A stretch of DNA of 39,377 nucleotides, from NCBI GenBank assembly GCA_002418775.1, contig DIEU01000020.1:1-39377 (forward strand), given 5' to 3'. Source of the stretch: Firmicutes bacterium UBA5766. GTDB lineage: Bacteria; Bacillota; Desulfotomaculia; Desulfotomaculales; Nap2-2B. The position numbers and the translations under genes were made by a program. The notes beneath the pieces were generated by a model that saw only the letters and a list, made by a program, of their open reading frames with translations, did not search any database and was not told the DNA's origin. Below, one piece after another: positions 1 through 7,738 of this stretch (positions are counted from its first letter, which is position 1; every line of letters starts with the position of its first letter).

Positions 1-357
1 AACGTCTTAATATTTCATCTAATTGCAGCTTCCGCCATATCTGATGACCAACGAGTTCCGGCCCTAAAGAACGGGTTTCATAAAAAGCAGTACGCTCAAG
101 AAATACCGGTACGGCAACGGAATCCTTATCTTGTACATTTTTCTTTTTCTTTTCTGCGCAAGGTATTGAAATCGAAATGGGCCATTGCTTCATCAGCTAT
201 CTTGGTAATATACGCATCGTCTTCAAATAAAGAAGCCTGGCCGGTGATTCTGCCTTCTAAGACAAAGGCCAGCTTTTTTAGATTGTCTTTAGGTACTACA
301 TTGGTGATTTTGCTGCTTTTGGACTGTTTATAAATACAAGAACTGTCATGTGTTGTT
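1..357 (-). pseudogene. Frameshifted transposase remnant (IS1634/IS4-like), runs off left edge
   Basis: Read on the minus strand from about 357 downward, one frame encodes a peptide containing NLKKLAFVLEGRITGQ and ends at a TAA at 126-128. The next frame then carries ERTAFYETRSLGPELVGHQ and IWRKLQLDEILRR up to the window edge. GPELVG followed by W-x-x-L-x-L-DEIL resembles the segment just before the catalytic domain of IS1634-type transposases. The frame change falls in an A-rich run (AAAGAAAAAGAAAAA in the sense direction), which could be a decay frameshift or a programmed slip. No start codon or terminal repeat can be defined, and the catalytic part lies outside the window. The family assignment is from memory of motifs only. 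Confidence 0.45.
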
Positions 358-1188
358 TTAACTCATACTGAGTTCGCTGTTAAGTTTCCGGGATATCATT
401 CCCGGCCTGCCGCCGCCTATTTTATTCCCGTTTATTTCTACCAGGGGCATAACGCCCATAAGTGAGTTGGTAAGAAAACATTCATCGGCTTCCCAGATTT
501 TTTTTTCTGAAATAACACATTCTATGGCAGGAATTCCCAGGGAATTGCATTTTTCCAGTAAAATATGCCGGATAATCCCGGGTAAAAGTCCCTGCTCCAG
601 ATTTGGAGTAGCCACTATGCCGTCCTTGACTAAAAAAATATTACTCATCGAACCTTCCGCAAGATTGCCGGAAATATTAAAAAACAGAGCTTCATCCCAG
701 CCCCGGGTTCGCGCGTATCTTTTGGCCAGCAGGTTTTCCAGATAGTTTATTGTTTTCAGCCTGACTAGAGGAGAATGTTCGTTTCTTTTAATATCTGTAA
801 AGCCTGCGGTCAAGCCGTGCTTATAGTGATCGTGCGTATAGGCTAAAGGTTGCCGGCCGGAAATAATCAAGGTTGGCGCAGTCGAGGCTGCTGATATATC
901 GCTGCCGGCAGTAATGGTCAGGCGGATTGAGCCGGCATTGATATTATTCTTCTTGATAGTTTGTTCTGCCAACCAGATTAGTTCGCTGATTGAAAAAGGA
1001 ATAGTGAGACCTATCTTTTCCGCACAGGAGAATAAACGGTTGAAATGCTGCCGGATCAATAAAGGATAACCTTCTTTTACTAATATAGTTTCAAACAATC
1101 CGAAACCGTATAACAAACCCTGGTCAAAAGGATTAATCGCCGGCTGATCAGAACTAAAAAAACTGCCGTTAACACAAACCATATTCAT
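358..1188 (-). CDS. pabC: 4-amino-4-deoxychorismate lyase (class IV aminotransferase fold)
   Basis: A 276-residue PLP enzyme of the branched-chain aminotransferase/ADC lyase family. It would cleave 4-amino-4-deoxychorismate to p-aminobenzoate and pyruvate in folate synthesis. Visible family marks are the N-terminal FDQGLLYGFGLFETI block (about 21-35), the PLP lysine in RLKTINYLENLL (K145), and EGSMSNIFLV (about 178-187) with the conserved glutamate, followed by the GLLPGIIR phosphate-binding stretch. The gene starts 6 bp after the pabB stop, so the two are almost certainly one transcript. A branched-chain or D-amino-acid aminotransferase is the main alternative; the pabB neighbour decides for PabC. 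The length is normal for the family. Confidence 0.9.
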   Translation of the reverse strand: MNMVCVNGSFFSSDQPAINPFDQGLLYGFGLFETILVKEGYPLLIRQHFNRLFSCAEKIGLTIPFSISELIWLAEQTIKKNNINAGSIRLTITAGSDISAASTAPTLIISGRQPLAYTHDHYKHGLTAGFTDIKRNEHSPLVRLKTINYLENLLAKRYARTRGWDEALFFNISGNLAEGSMSNIFLVKDGIVATPNLEQGLLPGIIRHILLEKCNSLGIPAIECVISEKKIWEADECFLTNSLMGVMPLVEINGNKIGGGRPGMISRKLNSELSMS

Positions 1189-1194
1189 GAATTC

Positions 1195-2697
1195 TTATAT
1201 CCTTTCATGACCCGGCTTGCCGCCAAGTCCTAACGCTACCATCAGAGCCAGGGCTTTATCAAGTGTTTCCCGGTACTCTGCGAGAGGATCGGAATCAGCG
1301 GTGATTCCTCCCCCAACTTGAAAATAAGCCTGTCCATCTTTAGCAATTATTGTTCTGATTGCAATATTCAGGTCCGCATTACTGTTGAAGCTTAAGTATC
1401 CGATTGCGCCTGTATAGATTCCTCTTTTTACAGGTTCCAGTTCTTCAATAATCTCCATTGCCCTTATTTTTGGAGCGCCGGTAATGGAACCTCCGGGAAA
1501 GACAGCTCTTAAGAGGTCAACAACGTTCTTATCTGCCGGCAGTTTTCCGGTTATTATTGAGGACAGGTGAAATACTGTAGCATATTCATCTAATCTGAAT
1601 AACTCCTGCGTTTGTACCGAACCAATCTCGCATACCCGCCCCAAATCGTTCCGCTCCAGATCAATAATCATAACCAGCTCAGCCCTGTCTTTTTTACTGT
1701 TCCACAGTTCATCCCGCAAGCATTGGTCCATGCTTATATCTTTACCGCGAGGGCGGGTGCCTTTAATAGGCCTTGTTTCTACCTGTCTGCCGGCAACTTT
1801 CAGAAAACGTTCCGGTGAGGAGCTGATTACCTGGATGCTGCCAAAATTTAAGTAGGCAGCCATGGGCGCCGGATTTATTGAACGCAGGCGGCGGTATAGC
1901 GTCCATGGTTCCATCGTCAAAGGAAGAGAAAAGCGCTGTGAAAGATTAACCTGGTACAGATCACCTTTTCTGATGTATTCTTTCGCTTTTTGTACATTTT
2001 TGCAATAGCTGTCCTTGTCAAAGTGGCATGAAATTTTGTTTGTATCAGTATTACCTGGTTTAGATGCGCCAAAAACAGTGTCCCACGTTAACCTTCTTCC
2101 GGAAGATACTTCTTTCATTCTTCTTTCCGGATATTCATCTTTTTTCGGCAAATATTTAATAGGGACATTACAGATATCACGCAAACGCTTCTCAGCATGT
2201 TTATAAGCCCTATCGGGTTCTGTTTCAGGAAGCCCCGTGGAAATTATATATACTTCCTGTGTAAAATGATCCATCATGATGATTAAATCATAAAAACCCA
2301 GGCATATATCCGGTAAATTCAAATCATCATGCGCCAGCGAAGGCAACTTCTCCAATATCCGTCCCAGATCATAACTAAAAAAGCCAGCCGCCCCGCCGCA
2401 AAAAGGAAATTGCAAATCAGATTCTTCAATCCGGTATGTGTTTAATAACTCCTTTAGTTTAGAGAATGGGTTATCATATAATGTAATGCTTTTTTGTTTA
2501 CTGATCAGCTGGACGCAATGATTTTTGGAACGGAATATTAAAAACGGATCTGCTCCTAGAAACGAATATCTTCCTATTCCATCGATCATAAGGCTGCTTT
2601 CTAAAAGAAAAGAGTTTGGTAAGCGAATTAAATGTTCAAATAATGAAACAAAGCCGGCCGTTAATTTAAGCTTTTCTATTATTGGAATATATTTCAT
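1195..2697 (-). CDS. pabB: Aminodeoxychorismate synthase component I
   Basis: A chorismate-binding enzyme of about 500 residues that aminates chorismate to 4-amino-4-deoxychorismate with ammonia from a PabA glutaminase. No pabA lies in this window. The C-terminal chorismate domain shows SSPERFL, PIKGTRPRG, VFPGGSITGAPKIRAMEII and the terminal VGGGITADSDPLAEYRET. The lysine of PIKGTRPRG is the mark of PabB; anthranilate synthase TrpE has alanine there (PIAGT). The frame is open from a GTG at 2754, but that start lies upstream of an intrinsic terminator hairpin. The ATG at 2697 has an AGAGGG Shine-Dalgarno seven bases upstream and is preferred. The gene is followed directly by pabC. Confidence 0.92.
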   Translation of the reverse strand: MKYIPIIEKLKLTAGFVSLFEHLIRLPNSFLLESSLMIDGIGRYSFLGADPFLIFRSKNHCVQLISKQKSITLYDNPFSKLKELLNTYRIEESDLQFPFCGGAAGFFSYDLGRILEKLPSLAHDDLNLPDICLGFYDLIIMMDHFTQEVYIISTGLPETEPDRAYKHAEKRLRDICNVPIKYLPKKDEYPERRMKEVSSGRRLTWDTVFGASKPGNTDTNKISCHFDKDSYCKNVQKAKEYIRKGDLYQVNLSQRFSLPLTMEPWTLYRRLRSINPAPMAAYLNFGSIQVISSSPERFLKVAGRQVETRPIKGTRPRGKDISMDQCLRDELWNSKKDRAELVMIIDLERNDLGRVCEIGSVQTQELFRLDEYATVFHLSSIITGKLPADKNVVDLLRAVFPGGSITGAPKIRAMEIIEELEPVKRGIYTGAIGYLSFNSNADLNIAIRTIIAKDGQAYFQVGGGITADSDPLAEYRETLDKALALMVALGLGGKPGHERI

Positions 2698-2718
2698 AAT
2701 TCTACCCTCTTTTAGACT

Positions 2719-2751
2719 TAAAAATAAAAAAAGACCAGCTATACTGGTCCT
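2719..2751 (-). terminator. Intrinsic terminator in the pabB leader (possible attenuator)
   Basis: On the minus strand a stem GACCAG / CTGGTC with a 5-nt TATAG loop is followed by TTTTTTTATTTTT. It lies about 30 nt before the pabB start. A complete terminator between the promoter and the first gene suggests conditional readthrough. The first stem arm follows a GAG-rich stretch (about 2752-2790). No known riboswitch consensus is recognised. Confidence 0.6.
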
Positions 2752-2855
2752 CACTCCAATACTCCGAGTCGTCTCTTCAAACTCATCCTGCCTGTAAACT
2801 ATACTGTTCTCTTCTTTTTAAATTTATATTCTATATTATAGCTTAAGAAAGAATA

Positions 2856-2884
2856 ATTGTATAGTTGTAGTCCGTACCTGACAA
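2856..2884 (-). promoter_or_regulatory. Putative sigma-A promoter of pabB-pabC
   Basis: Read on the minus strand: -35 TTGTCA (2879-2884), 17-bp spacer, -10 TACAAT (2856-2861). The resulting leader would be about 150 nt and include the terminator hairpin. The -35 box lies inside the 22-bp duplicate of the mvhD 3' end, so the promoter was partly built from duplicated coding sequence. This is inference from spacing and consensus only. Confidence 0.4.
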
Positions 2885-3159
2885 GCTTTTGCCTCCGGAG
2901 TTGTTACTGTCCAGAATTAATTACTTCTTTCTTTAGCTTTAATATTATCCGACTGATTTTAATATGAATTGGAGGGGAGAAGTCGGAATCGAACCGGACC
3001 CCCATTTTATTAAAACAGGCCAACGGGGTTGCAACCCGTGGAGGACACCAGTCCTGTTCTCCCCTTTTTCTCTGCTCTATATTTTCTCCATGGCCTTCTC
3101 TTTATCTATGCCAGAGCGTAGCGCTTCAGGCCTTCATCGTACCTGACAAGCTTTTGCCT
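2873..3159. repeat. 22-bp direct repeat flanking the tRNA
   Basis: An identical 22-bp sequence beginning CGTACCTGACAAGC occurs at 2873-2894 and 3138-3159 in the same orientation. The 3138 copy is inside the mvhD coding region, where it encodes RQKLVRY. The second copy lies beyond the tRNA gene. The 243-bp interval between the copies holds the mvhD C-terminal codons and the tRNA. Confidence 0.85.
2970..3064 (-). tRNA. Atypical tRNA-Cys(GCA) with selenocysteine-tRNA-like architecture
   Basis: A 95-nt tRNA with encoded CCA. The acceptor stem has 8 bp (GGGGAGAA / TTCTCCCC). The D arm has 5 bp with a TGGT tetraloop (AGGAC / GTCCT). The anticodon arm is ACGGG-TTGCAAC-CCCGT, with anticodon GCA at 3030-3032. 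The long variable arm has 8 bp (CCTGTTTT / AAAATGGG with two G-U pairs). The T arm has 5 bp around TTCGATT with one bulged C in the 5' strand. The discriminator is U73. GCA plus U73 are the cysteine identity elements; the 8-bp acceptor, long variable arm and tetraloop D arm are tRNA-Sec traits. Published surveys of Sec-like tRNAs describe minor tRNA-Cys species with 8/4-type branches and one bulge, which this fits. It begins 41 nt after the mvhD stop, on the same strand, and is probably cotranscribed with it. Confidence 0.88.
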
Positions 3160-3873
3160 TGACGAACTGATCAAAAACCTTGACACCTCAGACGGGGTCA
3201 GGCCTAAAGCCCTGGAGATCCCCGGTGTTGCAAGAGGCTCTTTCTGCAGAAGGGCGACGATTTGGCCAATGGACAGTTTCTCCGCAATTGTCTCCTCAAA
3301 CAACCTGTTGAACTCGTCACTGGCAAAAAACTTTTGATACGCTTCTTCCGTCCTTACAGGCACTCTCATCCTTTCCGTCTGTACCAGCCTGATGTAGGGA
3401 ACAAGCTTTGCCGCAGCTTCAAGCCTGAACTTCAATACCTGTTCGTCTATTCCTTCACTTTGGCCGAGAGGCCCGAACTTTGCTATCTGCGCGCCGAAGT
3501 CGTTCATAATATTGGCAAAACGGATCCCTTCACCTGCAGATACCCATTCCAGTCTCAGCCTATCGGGGTTTACCCCTATGTGCCCGAGTATTTTTTTGCA
3601 GATAGAAACCATGCCGAAAGCATCATAATTCCCGTTCGTAATATAATGGCAGTCGTTAAGGTGGCAGCCGCCGACAAACACTCCGTGCTGTCCGGTTGAG
3701 AGAGCCAGGAAGATATGCGCCATGTCGACTCTGGCCGAGCACATTACCCTGATCAGCCTTATATAAGGGGGGTACTGAAAGCGGGAAACCCCGCAAAGGT
3801 CCGCTCCTCCGTAGCAGCACCAATTACATACAAAACCCAGTATCTTTGGTTTTATTTTAGATCCCGGACTCAT
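3106..3873 (-). CDS. mvhD: MvhD-type hydrogenase/heterodisulfide reductase iron-sulfur subunit with C-terminal helix-turn-helix-like extension
   Basis: A 255-residue protein. Residues 1-140 are an MvhD (FrhD/delta subunit) domain with cysteines in CNWCCYGGADLC (16-27), C45 and GGCHLNDCHY (C70, C75), which ligate a [2Fe-2S] cluster. MvhD passes electrons from a hydrogenase or dehydrogenase to HdrA. The C-terminal about 110 residues exceed the plain MvhD length and end in a region with helix-turn-helix character (ISRALGLTPSEVSRFL); similar extensions occur in HdrA-linked MvhD proteins. The start has AGGAGATGGGG a few bases upstream. It follows hdrA by 50 bp and precedes the tRNA. The codons for RQKLVRY near the C-terminus are duplicated beyond the tRNA. 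Confidence 0.85.
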   Translation of the reverse strand: MSPGSKIKPKILGFVCNWCCYGGADLCGVSRFQYPPYIRLIRVMCSARVDMAHIFLALSTGQHGVFVGGCHLNDCHYITNGNYDAFGMVSICKKILGHIGVNPDRLRLEWVSAGEGIRFANIMNDFGAQIAKFGPLGQSEGIDEQVLKFRLEAAAKLVPYIRLVQTERMRVPVRTEEAYQKFFASDEFNRLFEETIAEKLSIGQIVALLQKEPLATPGISRALGLTPSEVSRFLISSSRQKLVRYDEGLKRYALA

Positions 3874-3923
3874 TCTTCCCCATCTCCTTGATTTTCTTTA
3901 ATTCACTGCTCTGTCTATTTGTT

Positions 3924-6341
3924 TCAAGCTTCGGCCCCGCTTTGTTGCGTGATATCTTTATCTGCAGCCGCCATAATTTGGCTGAAGAGTTCTTCGTCGG
4001 TATAGTGCTTGAGAGAAATAGCCCCTGTTGCGCACTTTGTGTTGCACAGGCCGTCTCCCTTACAAAGCACTGCGTTGACCCTGGCTTTTCTGCCCTGCGG
4101 CGTCTCATAAAAATCTATTGCGCCATAAGTACACGCCATAATGCATGCGCCACATGAAATGCACTTATCCTCGTCCACCTCGCAGACAGATCCTGAGGCG
4201 GTGACTGTATCGTGTGAGAGAAGCGTTAAGGCCCGGCCTGCAGCTCCATAGGCCTGGCTGATCGATTCCGGGATGAGCTTGGGATAGTGAGCTAGCCCGC
4301 AGAGGAAAATTCCTTCCGCCCCGAAGTCAACAGGCCTTAGTTTGACATGAGCTTCCTGGAAGAATTCATCCGGGCTTAAAGTTACCTTGAATAATCCGGC
4401 TACTTCCTTCCTGCCTTCGGAAGGGACAACAGCGGCGGCCAGGGCAATTAGATCGGCGTCCAGTTCAAGCTTCTTCCCCAAAACATAATCTGTCACGGTA
4501 ACTCTAAGAACGCTCCTGCCGCCCTCCCGGACAGATTCCACCCCGGGTTTGTCCTGGGGCTCATAGCGGATGAACCTTACATCTTTACCTGCCGCTTCTC
4601 TGTAATAATCCTCTTTAAACCCATATGTTCTCATATCCCGGAAAAGGATGTATATATCCATGCCGGGGTTTATTTCTTTCAATTTCAAGGCGTTCTTGAC
4701 AGACTGGCTGCAGCAGATCCTGCTGCAGTAATTCCTGTCTTCGTTTCTGCAGCCCACGCATTGGATCATTACCAGGCTTTCGGCGTTAATCACCCTTTCC
4801 TCTTTCCCGGCAATCTGCTCTTCCAGCTCAAGGCTGGTCATAACCCTGTCATCTTCTCCATAAAGGTACTCGGTGGGTTTATATACGTCAGCGCCGATAG
4901 CGATGACGGTGGCGCCATGTTTGATCTCTGCCACCCCTCTGGCTGACTCCACCCTGGTTACGAAATTACCCACATAGCCGCTGGCCTCGGTGATGGCCGC
5001 ATTTGTATACACATGCAATAAGGGGTGTTGGTATACCTTTCTTATAAGATCACGCAAATAAGCCTGAACATCCAAACCTTCCAGTGTATAATGCAGTTTT
5101 CGCGCCATCCCCCCAAGTTCCGTATCCTTTTCCACCAGGTATACCTCATGTTCCTGGTTGGCTATGGAGAGAGCGCAGTTCATACCGGCTATGCCTCCTC
5201 CGACCACTAAAGCCCTCTTGTCGACAGGCAGATCAAATTCCTGCAGGGCCTCCAGATGGCAGGCCCTTGCTACCGCCATCCGGATTATATCATTTGCTTT
5301 TCGCGTGGCTTCCTCTTTTTCCCTGGAGTGGACCCAGGAGCAATGTTCTCTGATATTTGCCATTTCGTAGTAATACTGATTAATTCCCGCCTCCCGGAGG
5401 GTGTCCCGGAACAACGGCTCGTGCGTCCTTGGAGTGCAGGCGGCGACAACCACCCGGTTGAGCCCTCTTTCCCGGATGTCTTTCGCCAGCATCGCGGCGG
5501 ATTCACTGGAACAAATAAAGAGATTTTCTTCAGCGTGGACAACATTGGGCAATGTCAAGGCATATTCAACTGTTGAAGGGACATTTACTATTCTTCCAAT
5601 ATTGGCGCCGCAATGACACACATAGACACCCACTTTGGGCTCTTCCAGCAAAACATCCTTTTCCGGCGGATAGATTCTTTCTTTGGCGAGATTTCCCCGT
5701 CTGAAGTTGAGGAGTTCGCCGATCTGCGAACCGGCGCCGCTGGCGCTGAAAACGGACTCGGGAATATCCAGAGGGCCCTGGAAGGCGCCGCTTATAAAAA
5801 TTCCCGGGCGGGAGGTTTCCATAGGATTAAAGGGATTTACTTTACAGAATCCGTGGGACTCGAGTTCAATGCCGAACCTGTTTGCCAGGTCTTTGAAATT
5901 ACGGGGAGGATTCAACCCGACTGATAATACAACCATATCGAATTCTTCCTCTTTTACTCCCTCGTCGGGTGTAGAATACCGTATGGTTACATTCTTGGTT
6001 ACCGGGTCCTCTTTTACTATTGTTACATAGCTTCTGATAAACTGAATCCCGGGAAGATTTTCCGCTCTCTGGTAGAATCTTTCGAAATCCTTGCCATAGG
6101 AACGTACATCATTATGGAATATGTAACACTTGGCGTCAGCGTCGTGGTCTTTTGTCAGAATTACCTGTTTCTGAGTATATGTGCAGCATACAGCAGAGCA
6201 ATAGCTGTTACCGCCGGGAAGAACCTGTCTGGAACCGACGCAGTGAATCCAGGCTATTTTATGTGGATGCTTGTTGTCGGAAGAGCGCAATATCTCACCT
6301 TCGTATGGTCCGGTGGCGCATAACAGCCTCTCGTAGTCCAT
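3924..6341 (-). CDS. hdrA: HdrA-like FAD/iron-sulfur protein, 5'-truncated double-unit form
   Basis: An 805-residue flavin/Fe-S subunit of the heterodisulfide reductase A family, which takes part in electron transfer or bifurcation with MvhD. Residues 1-235 match only the C-terminal half of an HdrA unit (IHCVGSRQ, YCSAVCCTY). Residues 236-700 are a further unit beginning GVYVCHCGANIG, with FAD motif VVGGGIAGMNCAL at about 379-391 and a second IQCVGCRN/YCSRICC block. A ferredoxin-like end follows with CISCGACIMAC and CKGDGLCNTKC. Two-unit HdrA proteins normally begin with a first CHCG/FAD half, which is absent here. Upstream of M1 the frame stays open for about 30 codons (homology limited to ENVVTS) and then meets TAG. 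The ATG at 6341 has no Shine-Dalgarno, so the start is uncertain and the gene may be a truncated remnant. Confidence 0.8.
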   Translation of the reverse strand: MDYERLLCATGPYEGEILRSSDNKHPHKIAWIHCVGSRQVLPGGNSYCSAVCCTYTQKQVILTKDHDADAKCYIFHNDVRSYGKDFERFYQRAENLPGIQFIRSYVTIVKEDPVTKNVTIRYSTPDEGVKEEEFDMVVLSVGLNPPRNFKDLANRFGIELESHGFCKVNPFNPMETSRPGIFISGAFQGPLDIPESVFSASGAGSQIGELLNFRRGNLAKERIYPPEKDVLLEEPKVGVYVCHCGANIGRIVNVPSTVEYALTLPNVVHAEENLFICSSESAAMLAKDIRERGLNRVVVAACTPRTHEPLFRDTLREAGINQYYYEMANIREHCSWVHSREKEEATRKANDIIRMAVARACHLEALQEFDLPVDKRALVVGGGIAGMNCALSIANQEHEVYLVEKDTELGGMARKLHYTLEGLDVQAYLRDLIRKVYQHPLLHVYTNAAITEASGYVGNFVTRVESARGVAEIKHGATVIAIGADVYKPTEYLYGEDDRVMTSLELEEQIAGKEERVINAESLVMIQCVGCRNEDRNYCSRICCSQSVKNALKLKEINPGMDIYILFRDMRTYGFKEDYYREAAGKDVRFIRYEPQDKPGVESVREGGRSVLRVTVTDYVLGKKLELDADLIALAAAVVPSEGRKEVAGLFKVTLSPDEFFQEAHVKLRPVDFGAEGIFLCGLAHYPKLIPESISQAYGAAGRALTLLSHDTVTASGSVCEVDEDKCISCGACIMACTYGAIDFYETPQGRKARVNAVLCKGDGLCNTKCATGAISLKHYTDEELFSQIMAAADKDITQQSGAEA

Positions 6342-6631
6342 GCTTGTTACAACATTTTCAATTATACATTGTGAACCTTTATTACAGTAATAGAATATTT
6401 TTATGGCTAATTGTTCAAGCTATTGATTTTCCTTTGCACAACCGGGCTTCTTATGGAAATTGGGAATACTTCGGAGTTTTTTCCCGTTTCTTATAGCCAT
6501 TGTTATGGGAGTGGTGATAAAATGAAATAAATCATTAAACGCGATGTGTTTTTATTTCTTTGCAGTTATCAAAAGCCTGAAACGGTATTGAGCGTTTGAA
6601 AAAACCGCTGCCGCCGCAAAAGAAATCAGAA
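6342..6631. other. Intergenic region between hdrA and metF
   Basis: About 290 bp between divergently read hdrA and metF. No first-unit HdrA coding sequence could be recognised in any frame on the minus strand. A weak minus-strand promoter-like pair (TTGAAC with an AT-rich -10 area) lies near 6370-6410. No RNA gene is seen. Confidence 0.5.
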
Positions 6632-6685
6632 AAAGGCTATTCGAGAAAGGCTATTCGAGAAAGGCTATTCGAGAAAGGCTATTCT
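6632..6685 (+). repeat. Four tandem 14-bp repeats carrying Shine-Dalgarno motifs before metF
   Basis: The unit AAAGGCTATTCGAG occurs at 6632, 6646 and 6660, with a fourth partial copy at 6674-6685 that ends directly before the metF ATG. Every copy contains AAAGG; the last is correctly placed (8 nt) to act as the ribosome binding site. The unit length is not a multiple of three. Confidence 0.85.
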
Positions 6686-7555
6686 ATGAAGATAACAGAA
6701 TTATTCAAAGTAAAAACGGTACTGTCCTTTGAGGTTTTCCCTCCCAAAAAGACCTCTTCTCTGGATACTATCTATAAAACGCTGAATGAGCTTGTTAATC
6801 TTTCTCCCGACTTTATCAGCGTAACTTACAGCGCAGGCGGCAGTGACAACAGCGAATCAACTATTGCAATCTCATCAACTATAAAGAATCAATATCACAT
6901 AGAGTCTGTTGCCCATCTGACTTGTATCAGCCAGACTAAAGAGGAAGTCCTCTTCCTGCTGGAACGGCTGAAAGCCAACAATATAGAAAATATATTGGCG
7001 TTAAGAGGTGACATTAACCCGGACATTCCTCCAAAGCAGGATTTCAAGTACGCCAGTGATTTAGTTTCCTTTATCAAAAAAAACAGCAATTTCAACATCA
7101 TCGCAGCCTGCTACCCTGAGGGGCATAGAGAGGCTGCAAGCATTGCTGCGGATATACGCAATCTGAAAATTAAAGTAGAAAATGGCGTGGATCATTTGAT
7201 TTCTCAACTTTTTTTCGATAACAACTATTTCTACGCATTTCTGGAACGGGCAGAACACGCAGGAATAACTGTGCCGATAGAAGCAGGGATAATGCCGGTT
7301 GTGAATAAAAAGCAGATTGAACGGATGGTATCGCTGTGCGGAGTTGATCTTCCCAGAAAGTTCACCGCTATGATGAACCGGTATGAAAACAATCCTGCAG
7401 CAATGCGCGACGCCGGAATCGCCTATGCTGTCGATCAGATTGTAGATCTTGTTTCCCAAGGTGTTGACGGTATACACCTTTACACTATGAATAACGCTTA
7501 TATTGCTCAAAAGATTAACGAAGCTGTAAAAAGCCTGCTTATCTCCCCGCGCTAG
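6686..7555 (+). CDS. metF: 5,10-methylenetetrahydrofolate reductase
   Basis: A 289-residue TIM-barrel flavoprotein that interconverts methylene-THF and methyl-THF, used in methionine synthesis or in the methyl branch of the Wood-Ljungdahl pathway. Characteristic blocks are LSFEVFPPKK near the N-terminus, SVTYSAGG, AHLTCI, NILALRGD, ACYPEGH, and LISQLFFDNNYFYAF with EAGIMPV. The frame is open to a TTG at 6596, but those 30 extra residues are encoded largely by the 14-bp tandem repeat. The ATG at 6686 gives a family-typical N-terminus (MKITELF) with a correctly spaced AAAGG. The divergent hdrA-mvhD pair is notable because acetogens can couple MetF to HdrABC-MvhD; no metV, hdrB or hdrC is present here. 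Confidence 0.92.
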   Translation: MKITELFKVKTVLSFEVFPPKKTSSLDTIYKTLNELVNLSPDFISVTYSAGGSDNSESTIAISSTIKNQYHIESVAHLTCISQTKEEVLFLLERLKANNIENILALRGDINPDIPPKQDFKYASDLVSFIKKNSNFNIIAACYPEGHREAASIAADIRNLKIKVENGVDHLISQLFFDNNYFYAFLERAEHAGITVPIEAGIMPVVNKKQIERMVSLCGVDLPRKFTAMMNRYENNPAAMRDAGIAYAVDQIVDLVSQGVDGIHLYTMNNAYIAQKINEAVKSLLISPR

Positions 7556-7738
7556 GAATAGGGCAAAGAGCAATAAACCGGAAACATTATGAAAAGGTGT
7601 CTGGTATTAAAGGGATAGTCCCTTTGCTGTAAAATAAAAGCACAATTACATGAGAATTATTTGTGTAAGAACGACGATTAATCAAATGGTTGCGCCGTTT
7701 TTATTTTTTATAGGCGGTGGTTTTTAAAAAAAATAAAA

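Noticed and set aside
2698..2754. GTG start at 2754 for pabB, giving a 519-residue protein
   Set aside because: The added codons span the terminator hairpin and its T run, and the internal ATG has a proper ribosome binding site.
2719..2884. TRAP-binding site or THF riboswitch in the pabB leader
   Set aside because: GAG triplets are present, but their spacing is irregular and they are too few for TRAP; no THF riboswitch consensus could be matched.
2970..3064. Calling the tRNA a selenocysteine tRNA (selC)
   Set aside because: The anticodon is GCA, not TCA, and the discriminator is U73 rather than G. These are cysteine identity elements, although the body is Sec-like.
7061..7573. Minus-strand reading frame opposite metF (170 codons)
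   Set aside because: It is complementary to conserved metF codons and has no independent evidence of coding.
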